A stretch of DNA of 48,179 nt, taken from an uncultured bacterium (GTDB lineage: Bacteria > Bacteroidota > Bacteroidia > Bacteroidales > CAIXTV01). How positions within the stretch are numbered: the stretch's first letter is position 1; every line of letters begins with the position of its first letter. A program made the position numbers and the translations under genes. Shown in pieces: positions 14,430 to 26,000 of this stretch. The DNA lies in assembly GCA_903922465.1 (NCBI GenBank), contig CAIXTV010000082.1, positions 1-48,179 on the forward strand, written 5' to 3'. A model generated the notes under the pieces. That model was given only the letters and a program-made list of their open reading frames with translations, made no database searches and had not been told where the DNA came from.

Positions 14430-15662
14430 TTAAAAGTTAAAATCCATAGGTTCTCCTGCAAGTTTTCGTCCTGCTAAAATATTTTGTTTTGTCTGCAATA
14501 ATGATGCGTCATTGAAAGGTTGAATAGGAGCAGGGAAGGGGATTTTGGTTTCAATTCGGGTTAGGTAATCCTGATATGCATAAGGAATTGCATCAATTGT
14601 TTTTTGGTATTTGTATTTTCGATAAGAAATGATAAGCCCTTGTTTCCAATTTTCGTGTTCTATAATTGGAACAGCTTCGCGGATATTTTTTAATTCATCA
14701 ATTACATTATCCACTTCCTCTCTTAAGTCTTCTTCTTCGCTATTAGGAGCAATTTCAACGGCAGCATAGTTTTCGAAGTTTTTGCGGGTAATAGGAGATT
14801 CGAAATTATTAACTATATCAGTAAAGATTTTATTATGGTCCATCCCCAAGCCTAAGTAGGGTCGGGGGTCACTCTTGCGAAAGGGCTCTTGTGATATGCC
14901 TTCAGCTATTTCTTTTTTCTTTTTTTCATCACGCAGGAATTGAGCGTGCAATCGAGTATAACGAATCTCATTGGGGAATTTTACATCAGTTAGCCCCAGC
15001 AAGTGTTTTGTATACATGAATTCATCATAAAAATCGTACCAGGGAGGAATGCCGTTATCGTCCATAATACAAAGAACGTAGGTTTGGTAAAATTCATCCA
15101 GTTCAATCCCTTCCCTATCGGCAAAACATATTTTAAGATAAGGATAATTAAGCCAATCATAGTGATAGGGAACTTCATCCGCATATTGCTCTTCTACAGG
15201 TGTTTCTTCGAGAAATCGTATCATAAGGTCAACTTCTTCCTGTGTGATAACAGACACATGGGGACAGTTAAAAATATCATATTCCCAACGATTGAAATCT
15301 TCACAAATTTCTACGCCGGGGAGTGTTATTTTCCCTGCTCTCCACAAGCATTGCAGGTTAAAAAGTTTCTTATATTGAATTTGTTGAATAAATTCTTCTG
15401 CTTTTGAACGGAATTTCATTACTATTTCTTCAGCAGTCCTGGCAAAATAAGCTGCATCCTTTGTAAAACGATGGCGTTCATAGGCATATTGCTCTAAGAT
15501 TGTCTGAACGCTCTGAGGATGATATCCATAATAGTACGTTTTTATAGCTGGCATTTTGCTTTTCAGATCAGCGCTGATTTCTTTAGCCAGCTTCAAGCTA
15601 TCTTTTGAATCAAGTATGCGATCTGAAAAATATTTCACGAAATGTGCGAATGGCTCTTCCAT
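14430..15662 (-). CDS. Hypothetical cytoplasmic protein, acidic and aromatic-rich
   Basis: A 410-aa protein. The ATG at 15662 (MEEPFAHF) is chosen because a TACTTTTG promoter box lies at 15683-15690, between it and the longer ORF start at 15704, which would not be transcribed. The sequence is rich in Glu, Tyr and Trp, with an acidic helix near 'NSEEEDLREEVDNVIDEL' and no signal or TM segment. No family was recognised. It is convergent with the 13223 gene across a 280-bp gap holding an AACCTCAACCTT tract and no clear terminator. Confidence 0.75.
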   Translation of the reverse strand: MEEPFAHFVKYFSDRILDSKDSLKLAKEISADLKSKMPAIKTYYYGYHPQSVQTILEQYAYERHRFTKDAAYFARTAEEIVMKFRSKAEEFIQQIQYKKLFNLQCLWRAGKITLPGVEICEDFNRWEYDIFNCPHVSVITQEEVDLMIRFLEETPVEEQYADEVPYHYDWLNYPYLKICFADREGIELDEFYQTYVLCIMDDNGIPPWYDFYDEFMYTKHLLGLTDVKFPNEIRYTRLHAQFLRDEKKKKEIAEGISQEPFRKSDPRPYLGLGMDHNKIFTDIVNNFESPITRKNFENYAAVEIAPNSEEEDLREEVDNVIDELKNIREAVPIIEHENWKQGLIISYRKYKYQKTIDAIPYAYQDYLTRIETKIPFPAPIQPFNDASLLQTKQNILAGRKLAGEPMDFNF

Positions 15663-15682
15663 AAATAAGTTAGTTTTTACCA

Positions 15683-15690
15683 CAAAAGTA
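15683..15690 (-). promoter_or_regulatory. Bacteroidota -7 promoter box for the 14430-15662 gene
   Basis: TACTTTTG on the minus strand fits TAnnTTTG exactly. Transcription would start near 15676, about 14 nt before the ATG at 15662. Confidence 0.6.
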
Positions 15691-15743
15691 ATCAAAAATA
15701 TCATATCAATTATTTAGATATCCTCAAAAATTATATGCGATCT

Positions 15744-15820
15744 CCATCTGAGCGGCAAATGTTTACGTTGAGAAAGATTTTAAATTTTGCTTTGAACACC
15801 TGATGATTTGCAATTATCAT
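15744..15820 (+). repeat. Dispersed intergenic repeat, diverged copy D
   Basis: Begins 'CCATCTGAGCGGCAAATG' like copy C and continues to 'GAACACCTGATGATTTGCAA', which matches copies C and E. The CCGTTG/CAACGG right end is missing. Confidence 0.78.
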
Positions 15821-16031
15821 TCTTGTTAAATGAATTTCCTTTACGAAAAATAATCTATTTATCTTTATGTAATAACATTTTCAATTATCATTCATCTGAT
15901 ATTGTTCATATATTATGGATATGTGGTAATTGTATAAAAAAAATAAAAAGATATTTAGCCTTATCATACCTGAAAGTCTAAAAGTCTAAATGCCTAAATA
16001 ACTAATTCTTAAGTCGAGCCGCGATTAACAG

Positions 16032-16352
16032 CATAAAAGGTCTTACTTTTTATCGTAAGATTGACTTTAGCAACATAAAAGGTCTTACTTTTTATTGTGA
16101 GATCGACTTTTCCGACATAAAATGTCTTATATTTTATCGTGGATCGATTTTTTCGACATAAAATGTCTTATATTTTATCGTGAGATCGATTTTTTCGACA
16201 TAAAATGTCTTATGTTTTATCGTGAGATCGATTTTTTCGACATAAAAGGTCTTACATTTTATCGTGAGATCGACTTTATCGACATAAAAGGTCTTACTTT
16301 TTATTGTGAGATCGACTTTTCCGACATAAATGGGTTTATATTTTAATGTCGA
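16032..16352 (+). repeat. 42-bp tandem array of hairpin-forming units (8 copies)
   Basis: Starts of 'CATAAA' at 16032, 16074, 16116, 16157, 16199, 16241, 16283 and 16325 give a 42-bp period with one 41-bp unit. Each unit has arms ATAAAA and TTTTAT around a short loop, then a GAGATCGA spacer. Variants next to the loop mostly keep pairing, sometimes as G-T. The unit is 14 codons long, so a 14-residue repeat can be read, but there is no evidence it is translated. Confidence 0.9.
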
Positions 16353-16914
16353 AGGTTCTTAAACGACACTGTCTTTTAAGTTGTTGATTAAAAAAATTGA
16401 ATGATTCAAGGATTCAGTCGGATGTCAAAAATAATCAAAAATGGGTTCAAAATAATAACTTAGTTTCTGCTAAGGTTATTTTTATAATATCACTAATATT
16501 AAAATATATAGTCTATAGAACTGCTTCATTCTTAGGCAAGAGATTATTTTTATCACTAATAGGTTTTGGTTTATGATAATCTTTCGGATATAAATGGAAG
16601 TTTAAGGTAAGATAAACCCTAAATCAAATAAAATTAATCATTATTGTAATATATATTGTTGCGATTAGTTGCAGAAAGTTTGTTTTTTGCAATATATTGA
16701 ATCTGAAATTGTAAATATCAGATGATATATTTCACAAAGAGTGGTTGAATATATCATGCGACTAATGATATATATCAGTGTAGGTGTTTTTGAATTTTAA
16801 AATAAGACTCTTTATTTTGTTTTATTACAGTCATTTAAAATTTATTTCTATTATTTATCATTTACACAAAAGTCAATTATACACTTATGTCAGGTTTGAA
16901 TTCAACTTTATCAT

Positions 16915-16946
16915 TTGTTAAAAGTAAACATATTATTTTATTTTTG
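16915..16946 (+). promoter_or_regulatory. Bacteroidota promoter for the giant surface protein
   Basis: TTG (16915-16917), a 21-nt spacer and TATTTTTG (16939-16946) fit the TTG-N(17-23)-TAnnTTTG consensus exactly. Transcription would start near 16953, leaving a ~48-nt leader. Confidence 0.65.
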
Positions 16947-17000
16947 CTGTGAGTTCACTAACAGTAATTGTGAAATCAATAACAATAAAATAAATAAAAC

Positions 17001-20000
17001 ATGAAAGAAAAATTAATCAGACTTTTGATGTGTATGGCATTAATGATGGGTATGTTTATATCTGACAATGCATATTCACAAACAGGAGGAACGTTGTCAT
17101 TAAATGTGACAACAACATTTACTGGAGGAGCCTTTGGAGCCCGATCTGACTTTGTTGTTTGGATTGAAAATTCATCTACGACATTTGTAAAAACCAGAGC
17201 CATTTACGGAAATGACAGGGATCATTTAGTGCAATGGATTTCAAAAACGGCAACACAAAATGTTGTCGACGCAACTGTTGGAGCAACAACCACTACAAAT
17301 CCAAAGTCCTATACTGCAATTTTGTGGAATGGAAGTGATTTGACAGGAACAACTCCTTATAATTTGTTGCCTGATGGAACCTATAAAATAGGAATGGAAT
17401 GTGCATGGGGAAGCAATAATACTATTGTCACTTCAAGACAAATATATTACGCTACCTTCACTAAAGGGCCAACTCCTCAGACTATTACGCCAAATGATAC
17501 TGTTAATTTTACAGGGATTACATTACAGTGGACTCCTTCGAACCTTGTTGTTACGACTTCAGCTTTAGCTTCAAATACCTATTTTTTAGGTTCGTTAGTT
17601 AGTGTTCCTTTTACCCTTGGGACAGGAACAGTTTATAGAAATAATGTTTGGACTGCTCAATTATCTGACGAAACTGGGAGCTTCGCAAGCCCAGTAACTA
17701 TTGGAACCCTTACTAGTACTACTGCTGGTACTATATCAGCTACTATACCTGCAATTGCAACGTTAGGTGCTGGTTATAGAATTAGAGTTGTTGGAAGCCA
17801 ACCTTCAGCTATAGGAAGTGATAATGGAAGCAATATCACCCTAGCAGTTCCAGTTAGCGCACCAAGTCTCACAGCTGCTGTTGGAGCAACTGTTGATAAT
17901 CCAGTGAATATTACGTTTACCGATGATGCCGCATGGAGAACAGCTATCACAGCAGTTAAAATAGGTAGTACTTCTCTTGTTCCAACAACGGACTATGTTA
18001 TAAGTGCAGGAAATTTACAGCTTAAACCTGTCGGACTTAATGTGCTTCTTACTACGTTTGGCAGCAAAAATATTACGGTTGTAGCCACAGGCTATGCTGA
18101 TGCTACGGTAACACAATCAATAGATGTAGGTGTAGCCGCTAAGTTAGGAATGAAAACTCAACCCGCAGCCCCTGCTGTTAATGGAGGTGCTTTAGCAGTT
18201 CAGCCTGCAGTTTATATTCAGGATCAATATGGCAATACAACAACAAGTACGGCTGTTGTAAACGCAATTGTTGGCTCAGGTGTTTGGGTGTTAGGTGGAA
18301 CAAGTGCTGTTTCAGCTATTGCAGGAACAACAACTTTCAGTGGCTTAACTGCAACTGCAACTGCCAATATCATGGGAACTATTACTTTTACCTCTGTTGG
18401 TTTGACTTCGGTTACTTCCACTTCTTTTAATATTCCTTTCGTAGGTCAAAGTTGGGGGAATACAGCTGGGTCTTTATCTTTTACAATTAATCCTGTTTCA
18501 CGCAGCACAAGTAATTATACATTAAATCATGTCGCTGCATCGTGGATAGAAAATACATCTGGTACTTTTGTTAAAACCAGGAATAGATATACTGGAACAA
18601 GTAATCAGAGCCATTTAACTTCTTGGAGAGCAACAACAGGGTCGACATATAGTGTTGTTGATGCAACAACTGCAGCTACTTTAAACGCATATAACCCTAT
18701 AACAATTACTTCCTGGTTAGGAAATGATTTAACTGGAGCAACACCTTATAATTTACTACCTGATGGTGAATACAAGGTTTGGTTTGAAATGTCATGGGAT
18801 GATGCAACTACAGAAGCGGATAGGATTTCGGTGCAATTTACCAAAGGACCAACCCTTTTTACAGCATCTCCTGCAAATACAACAAATTTCACAGGCATGA
18901 CTGTTATCTGGACACCAGCAGCAGCCAATACAATTACAACGTCAGCTTTGGCAGGAAGTACTTATGCTGCTGGAGCAACAGTTAGTGTTCCTTTTACTAT
19001 TGGGGTTGGTACTGTGTATAACAACAATGTATGGACTGCTCAATTATCTGATGCTACGGGCAACTTTGCAAGTCCTATAAATATAGGAACACTCAATACT
19101 ACAACAGCAGGAAGCATTTCTGCAACCATTCCGATGGGTGCTCCTGCCGGAAGTGGATACAGAATAAGAGTTATCGGAAGTCAACCTCAAGCTGCAGGAA
19201 CAGACAACGGAACTAACTTTACAATAACTAATGGAGTTTCTCCTTCTATTGCGGCAGCAACAGCAGCAACTGTTGACAATGCATTTGAAATTACTTATAC
19301 AGACGATGCTATATGGAGAGCTGCTATAACAGGAGTTACTGTTGGTGGAACTACATTAACTGCAGGATGGGTTGTTTCAGCAGGGAAGATTACGTTTTCT
19401 CCATCTGCCTCAGTTCCGGCAAACTTATTGCAAGCTTCAGGTTCAAAAATAATCACTATTGTAGCTGCTGGATATGGAGATGCTTCCGTTATTCAGATGT
19501 TAGGACCTGGTATTGCGACAAAATTAGGAATGAAAACTCAGGCAGCTGCGCCAGCAACTAATGGTGCTTTATTTGCTATTCAACCAGAAGTATATGTTCA
19601 GGATCAATTTGGAAATACTGTAATAAGCTCTGCTATCGTTTCTGCAGCAGTTGGAACCGGCTCATGGATTTTGGGTGGAACAACTGTTGATACAGCTTCA
19701 TTGGGGATAGCTTCTTTTGTAGACTTAACAGGATCAACATCAACTTTTGGAGGCTCAACCATTACCTTTTCTTCCCCAGGATTAACTTCAGTATCTTGCA
19801 ATACATTCTATATTCCTTATCCTTTAAGTGGAAATCTTACTGTGGGTACATCAGGTAATTTTACATCATTCACAAAAGCCGATGGATTATTTTCTGTTAT
19901 CAACTCTTCGGGAATGTCTGGTAATACTTCGATTTCAGTAACAAGTGATATTGCCATCGAAGATGGGGTTACTGCGCTAAATCAGTGGGTAGAATACGGC

Positions 20001-23000
20001 GGAAGTGGTTATACACTCACAATTCAACCAAGTGGTGGTGTTTCAAGAACTATTTCCGGAACTGCTGCTGCTCCACTTCTTAATTTCAATGGTGCAGATA
20101 GAGTAACAATTAATGGTTTAAACACAGGAGGAAATGCTTTAGTTATTTCAAATTTAAGCACAGCTACAACTGCTGGGACTTCAACAATTCAGTTTATTAA
20201 TGATGCAACCAATAATACAATAACAAATTGTTCTATTCTTGGTTCTTCAACTGCTGCACTAACTACTAATGGAGGGAATATATTATTCAATACTGGAACT
20301 ATAACTGGGAATGATAGTATCACGATTTCTAATTGTAAAATAGGCCCTGCAGGAACAAATTTGCCTTCCAAGGGGATCTATGCTAATGGGAGTACAGCCT
20401 CAGTAGCAATAGCTAATAGTACTGTTCTCATTAATAACTGTGAGATTTATGATTTCTTTTTAACAAGTGGATGTGCTGGTATTTATGCTTTAACTGGGAA
20501 TACAGATTGGAGTATTACAAATAATAAAGTTTATCAAACTGCAACTAGAACTTTCACCGCCGCAGGAACTATGAGTGGAATCTATTTTGTAAACTCGACC
20601 TATGGAAATAATATTCAAATTACTGGTAATACAGTTGGATATGCTTCTAATTCTGCTACAGGAACATTGACTTTGACTGGTAGTGCAATTGCTGGTGTCT
20701 TTCAGGGGATTTATATGCAAGCAATGAATGCCGCTGCTAATACATGCAATGTTAACTTTAATGTGGTCTCTGATATTTCATTTACGTCTGCATCTGGTGC
20801 ATTTACCGGTATTTATAATAATACGGGAGCAACTTCAAATACGATAAATATTAATAGTAATCAGATAAAAAACATCGCTACCATCACAACTACTGGCACT
20901 GTTCAAGGAATATATGCTGGCTCTGCCACCAATCTTAATTGTAGTTCAAATACTATTGATGGAATTAGTCGTAATATCTCTGGTAACTTTTATCCAGTAA
21001 GATATAATGCACCAACAAATATTATATTTGATGGTAATACCATTAAAAATATAGCGTTTAACAATACAGGAACGACAACCACATTTTATGCTGTTTATTC
21101 AAGTGGTTCAGGAGTGAATGAAACTTTCACTAATAATAATATTTATAATATCTCATCAACGGCAACAGGCGCTCAAAGTATCTATGGTTGGTATTCCACA
21201 TCTGCAACAGGAATAAGAACTGTTCAGAATAACAAGATATATAATATTACTGCTGCAGTAGGAAGTGCTGTGATTTATGGAATGAGAATCAATACAGGAT
21301 CGACTAATGAAATTAGTGGGAATAAAATATACACCCTCAGTGGTGGTATTACTATTAATGGAATTAACATTAGTGGTGGAACTACAAATAATGTATTTAA
21401 AAACAAAATATATGATTTGTTTACAACTAATACAAGTCCTGTTGTAAGTGGATTGTTGCTTTCAGGAGGAACAACCAATAATGTTTCGAATAACCTTATT
21501 GGTGATTTAAGAGCCACAGCTGCAAATACCGTCACTCCTTTGGCCGGTATTAATATCAGTGGGGGGACAACAAACAATATTTATTATAACACCGTTAATT
21601 TAAATGCTATTAGTACAGGTGCTGCTTTTGGTAGTTCTGCTATTTATGCCTCTATTACTCCAACTGTAAACTTACGGAACAATATTTTGGTTAATACCTC
21701 AACCTCTAATGGCGCCACTGGTTATACTTGTGCTTATCGCCGTAGTGCAGGTGCTGCTGGAAATCTTTCTACTTATGCCAGTACATCTAACAATAACCTG
21801 TTCTATGCAGGTACTCCTGGAGCAAATAATTTAATCTATTATGACGGAACAAGTTCAGCTCAAACTATTGCTGCTTATAAAGCAGGAGTATTTACTGCTG
21901 GTACTATTGCTCCAAGAGACGCTAATTCTATCTCAGAGAACCCAGTTTGGGTAAGCACCATCGATTCAGTGACTACCTATTTGCATATTAATACTTCAAC
22001 TTCAACTCAAATTGAAGGTGGTGCGTCTACTATTGCAACATATACTACCGACTTTGATGGTGATACACGTAATGTAAGTACTCCTGACATTGGGGCAGAT
22101 GAGTTTGCAGGTACTCCTTTAGATTTATCTCCTCCTGTTATATCATATACAATTCTTGGGAATCAATTAGCAAATGCTACAGTTGCATTAACTTCTACTA
22201 TAATTGATGCTACAGGTGTATCAACATCGGGTGCAGGATTGCCAAGATTATATTATAAAGTTAATTCAGGGACATATAGTTCAGTTGTTGGTGTTTCGAT
22301 TGGTTCAAATCAATATACTTTTACTTTCTCTCCATCAACTGTTGTTGCAGATGTGGTTTCTTACTATATAGTAGCTCAAGATTCCAGTGCAGCAAAGAAC
22401 ATAACAGCAAGCCCTTCAATAGGAGCAAGTGGTTATACAACTGACCCTCCTGCATGTTCAACTCCTCCAACAACACCAAATACTTTTATTGTTGCAAATG
22501 CTTTTACCGGAACCTATAATGTTGGTTCTGCTGAAACCTATACTTCTTTAACTAATGCAGGTGGTGTTTTTGCTGCTTTAAATGCTGGTGTTCTTACGGG
22601 AAATATTGCCCTTAATATAACATCTGACCTAACTGAAGATGGAACCAATGCATTAAACCAATGGTCTGAAGCTAATGGAAGTGGTTATACGATGACTATT
22701 CAGCCAATTGGTGGTGTTACTAGAACAATATCAGGTACGGTTGCTGGAAAGCCAATGATTAACTTTAATGGTGCTGATAGAGTAACTATTAATGGAATAG
22801 ACACTGGTAGCAATGCTTTAGTGATTTCCAACTTAAGTACTTCGGCTACTGCAGGAACTTCAACAATACAATTTACAGCAGATGCCTCTAATAATACTAT
22901 AACTGAATGCACAATATTAGGTTCTTCAACTGTTCCACTTGCAACTAATGGTGGAACAATTAATATTAGCACTGGAGTTACAACAGGAAATGATAACCTT

Positions 23001-26000
23001 ACTATTTCTAACTGTAAGATTGGTCCTGCTGGTACTAGTTTGCCTTCAAAAGGAATTTGCGGAATGGGTAGTACTACTTCAGCAGCAATAGCTAACAGTA
23101 ACATAACTGTAAATAACTGTGAGATATATGATTTCTTCCTCACAGCAGGTTGTGCAGGTGTTTATGCAATTACTGGCAATACTGATTGGAATATAACCAA
23201 TAACAAAGTATACCAGACAGCAGCAAGGACCTTTACTGCTACAGGAACATTGACTGGGATTTACTTTGTAAATGCTACATATGGAGACAACATTCAGGTG
23301 ACTGGAAATACAATAGGCTATGCTTCTAACCTCGGGTCTGGTACTTTTGCTTTGTTAGGAAGTTCAATTGCTGGAGCCTTTCAGGGTGTATATGTGCAGG
23401 CTATGCCAACTGCTTTAGCAGTTTGTAATATCAACAATAACGTAATATCTGACATTTCGTTAACATCCTCTTCAGGAACTTTTACTGGAATTTACAATAA
23501 TAGCTCTGCTTCTTCTAATACAATTAATATTAATAGCAATCAGATTAAGAATATTGGCCTTGTTACAACAACAGGTACAGCTCAAGCTATCTATGCAGGT
23601 TCGGCAACAACGCTTAATTGTAATTTGAATACGATAGATGGTATTAGTCGTAATGGTTCAGGAGCTCTTTATGGAATACAATATAATGCGCCTACTACCA
23701 TTACTTTTAATGGAGACACTATTAGAAATTTATCCTTTACAAATAATACTACTACAACTTCTGCATTTTATGGATTATACACTGCTGGAGGTGCAACAAA
23801 TGAGAATTTAATTGGAAATTCTATCTATAATTTCACCTCATCTTCAACTACTACTCAAACGATTTATGGTTGGTATAATAATACAAACTCATCTACCGGA
23901 ATAAAAATAGTTCAAAATAATAGAATTTCAAATTTAGTTGCCGCAGGTGGTGCTACCATTAATGGAATGAGATTACGTTATGGAGCAACTGTAGAAGTAA
24001 GTGGTAATTCAGTATATTCTTTGAGTGGCGGACTTCTTGTTTACGGAATGTATATATATCCTGCTGCAACAATCGACAATATTTTCAAGAATAAGATATA
24101 TGACCTTGCTTCATCTAATACTAGTTCAAGCACTCAGGTGTATGGACTTTATCTAAATGGAGGTACTACCAACAATGTTTATAATAACTTAGTTGGAGAT
24201 TTAAGGGCTACTGCTGCAAATGCTGCTAACCCTCTCGTAGGTATATACCTTAATGGAGGAACTAATAATAATCTATATTTTAATACAGTATCTTTAAATG
24301 CAAGTAGCACTGGCGCTTTATTTGGTTCAACAGCTATTTATGCAAGTACAACTCCTATTGTTGATTTAAGAAATAACATTATTGTAAATAATTCTACTTC
24401 TAATGGAGCAACAGGTTTTACTTCGGCATATCGTCGTAGCTCTGCCACATTAACAACCTATGATTCTACATCTGCTAATAACTTGTTTTATGCAGGAGCA
24501 CCTGGTGCCAATAACTTAATTATGTATGATGGAACTAATTCATATCCTACCTTAGCTTCATTTAAGGCTGCAGTAAGTCCATTAAGAGACTCTACTTCAA
24601 TCTCTGAAAATCCTACATGGATAAACACTATTGGCTCAGATGCAAATTTCTTACATATAAATACAACTGTTCCCACTATGATTGAAAGTGCCGGAACTCC
24701 AATTGCAGGTTTTAATGATGATTTCGAAGGTAATGTCAGAAACGCCACAACACCTGATATCGGTGCTGATGAGTTTTCTGGAATACAAATGGTTGCTTGC
24801 ACAGGAACTCCTACTTCATCTGTTATAAATGGTGCTTTAGCTGTTTGTGCAGGATCAGGGACTACGCTTACTTTAAGTGAAACTTACGCTGCTGGAAATA
24901 CCTTCCAATGGTCATCTTCAACCACTGCTGGGGGACCATATACAACCAACTTAGGAACATCTAATACTCAGGCAACGGGTAATATAGCTGCAACAACATA
25001 TTATGTTTGTGCAATCACTTGTACTGCTAGTGGCTTGACTTACACTACTGTTGAGAAAGCAGTCGTTGTTAATGCAATTCCTACTGCAACTGCAGCAAGC
25101 AATTCACCTGTTTGTGCAGGATCTACCCTTAATCTTACAGGAACTACTAATATTGGTACAACATTCAATTGGACAGGTCCTAACAGTTATAGTTCTACTG
25201 AACAGAATCCAAGCATAGCTTCGATTTCAGCAGCTGGGGCTGGTGTATATTCATTTACTGCTAGCAATAATGGATGTACTTCTGCAATCGCCACAACCAC
25301 TGTTGCCATAAATGCTAAACCTACTGCTTCAGTAAGTCCTGCTTTTTCAGTTTGTGCAGGTGATAGCATTCAATTGAGTGTTAGCTTAACTGGAGTTGCA
25401 CCTTGGACTCTTACCATTAACAATGGCATTGATCCAGACATGATTGTTTCTGGTGTTGCTACATCTCCTTGGACTATTTGGGTAAAGCCAACTTCTTTAA
25501 CTACCTATTCTGTTGTTAATTTAGCTGGTGCTAACCTTTGTTCAAATACAGCTATTGTTTCGACAGCGGTGACTGTAAACTCACTTCCAGTTCCTGTTAT
25601 TACAGGTTTAGCTGCAGTTTGTGAAGGAACAACCGGTGTTGTGTATACCACAGAAGGAAGCATGTCGAATTATATTTGGAATGTTTCGACAGGTGGCACT
25701 GTTACTGCAGGGGGAGATTCTACTAGCAATACTGTAACTGTAAACTGGAGCACCCCAACTGCTGAATCGCTTAATGTAAAATATACTAATGGAAATACTT
25801 GTACTGCAAGTTCGCCTACCATTTATAATGTTAGCGTGAATCCAGTTTCTGTTGGAGGTACACTTAGCGGTGATGCAACGGTATGTTCAACTACCAATAG
25901 CACTCTTTTAACTTTAACAGCCAATGTTGGTAACATCATAAGATGGGAATCTTCTTTAAATGGAACCCTTTGGACTTCAATATCAAATACTGTTAATACC

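Larger units (their letters stand above)
15691..16914. other. Long AT-rich gap between the 14430 gene and the giant gene
   Basis: About 1.2 kb without a supported gene. It contains dispersed-repeat copy D (15744-15820), a run of 'AAGTCTAAA'-like words (15972-15998) and the 42-bp hairpin array (16032-16352). From 16353 to 16914 I see only very AT-rich sequence with repeated 'GATATAT' words. The 74-aa ORF at 16122 is the array itself. Confidence 0.7.

Noticed and set aside
15663-15704. Upstream start of the 14430 gene (MIFLITF...)
   Set aside because: It would lie upstream of an exact TACTTTTG promoter box and adds a hydrophobic stretch unlike the rest of the protein.
16122-16346. 74-aa ORF of 14-residue repeats
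   Set aside because: It is the 42-bp hairpin array read in one frame; no start context or promoter, and the coding potential follows from the unit being a multiple of three.
16032-16352. CRISPR array
   Set aside because: Units are contiguous at 42 bp without unique spacers, and no cas genes are present in the window.
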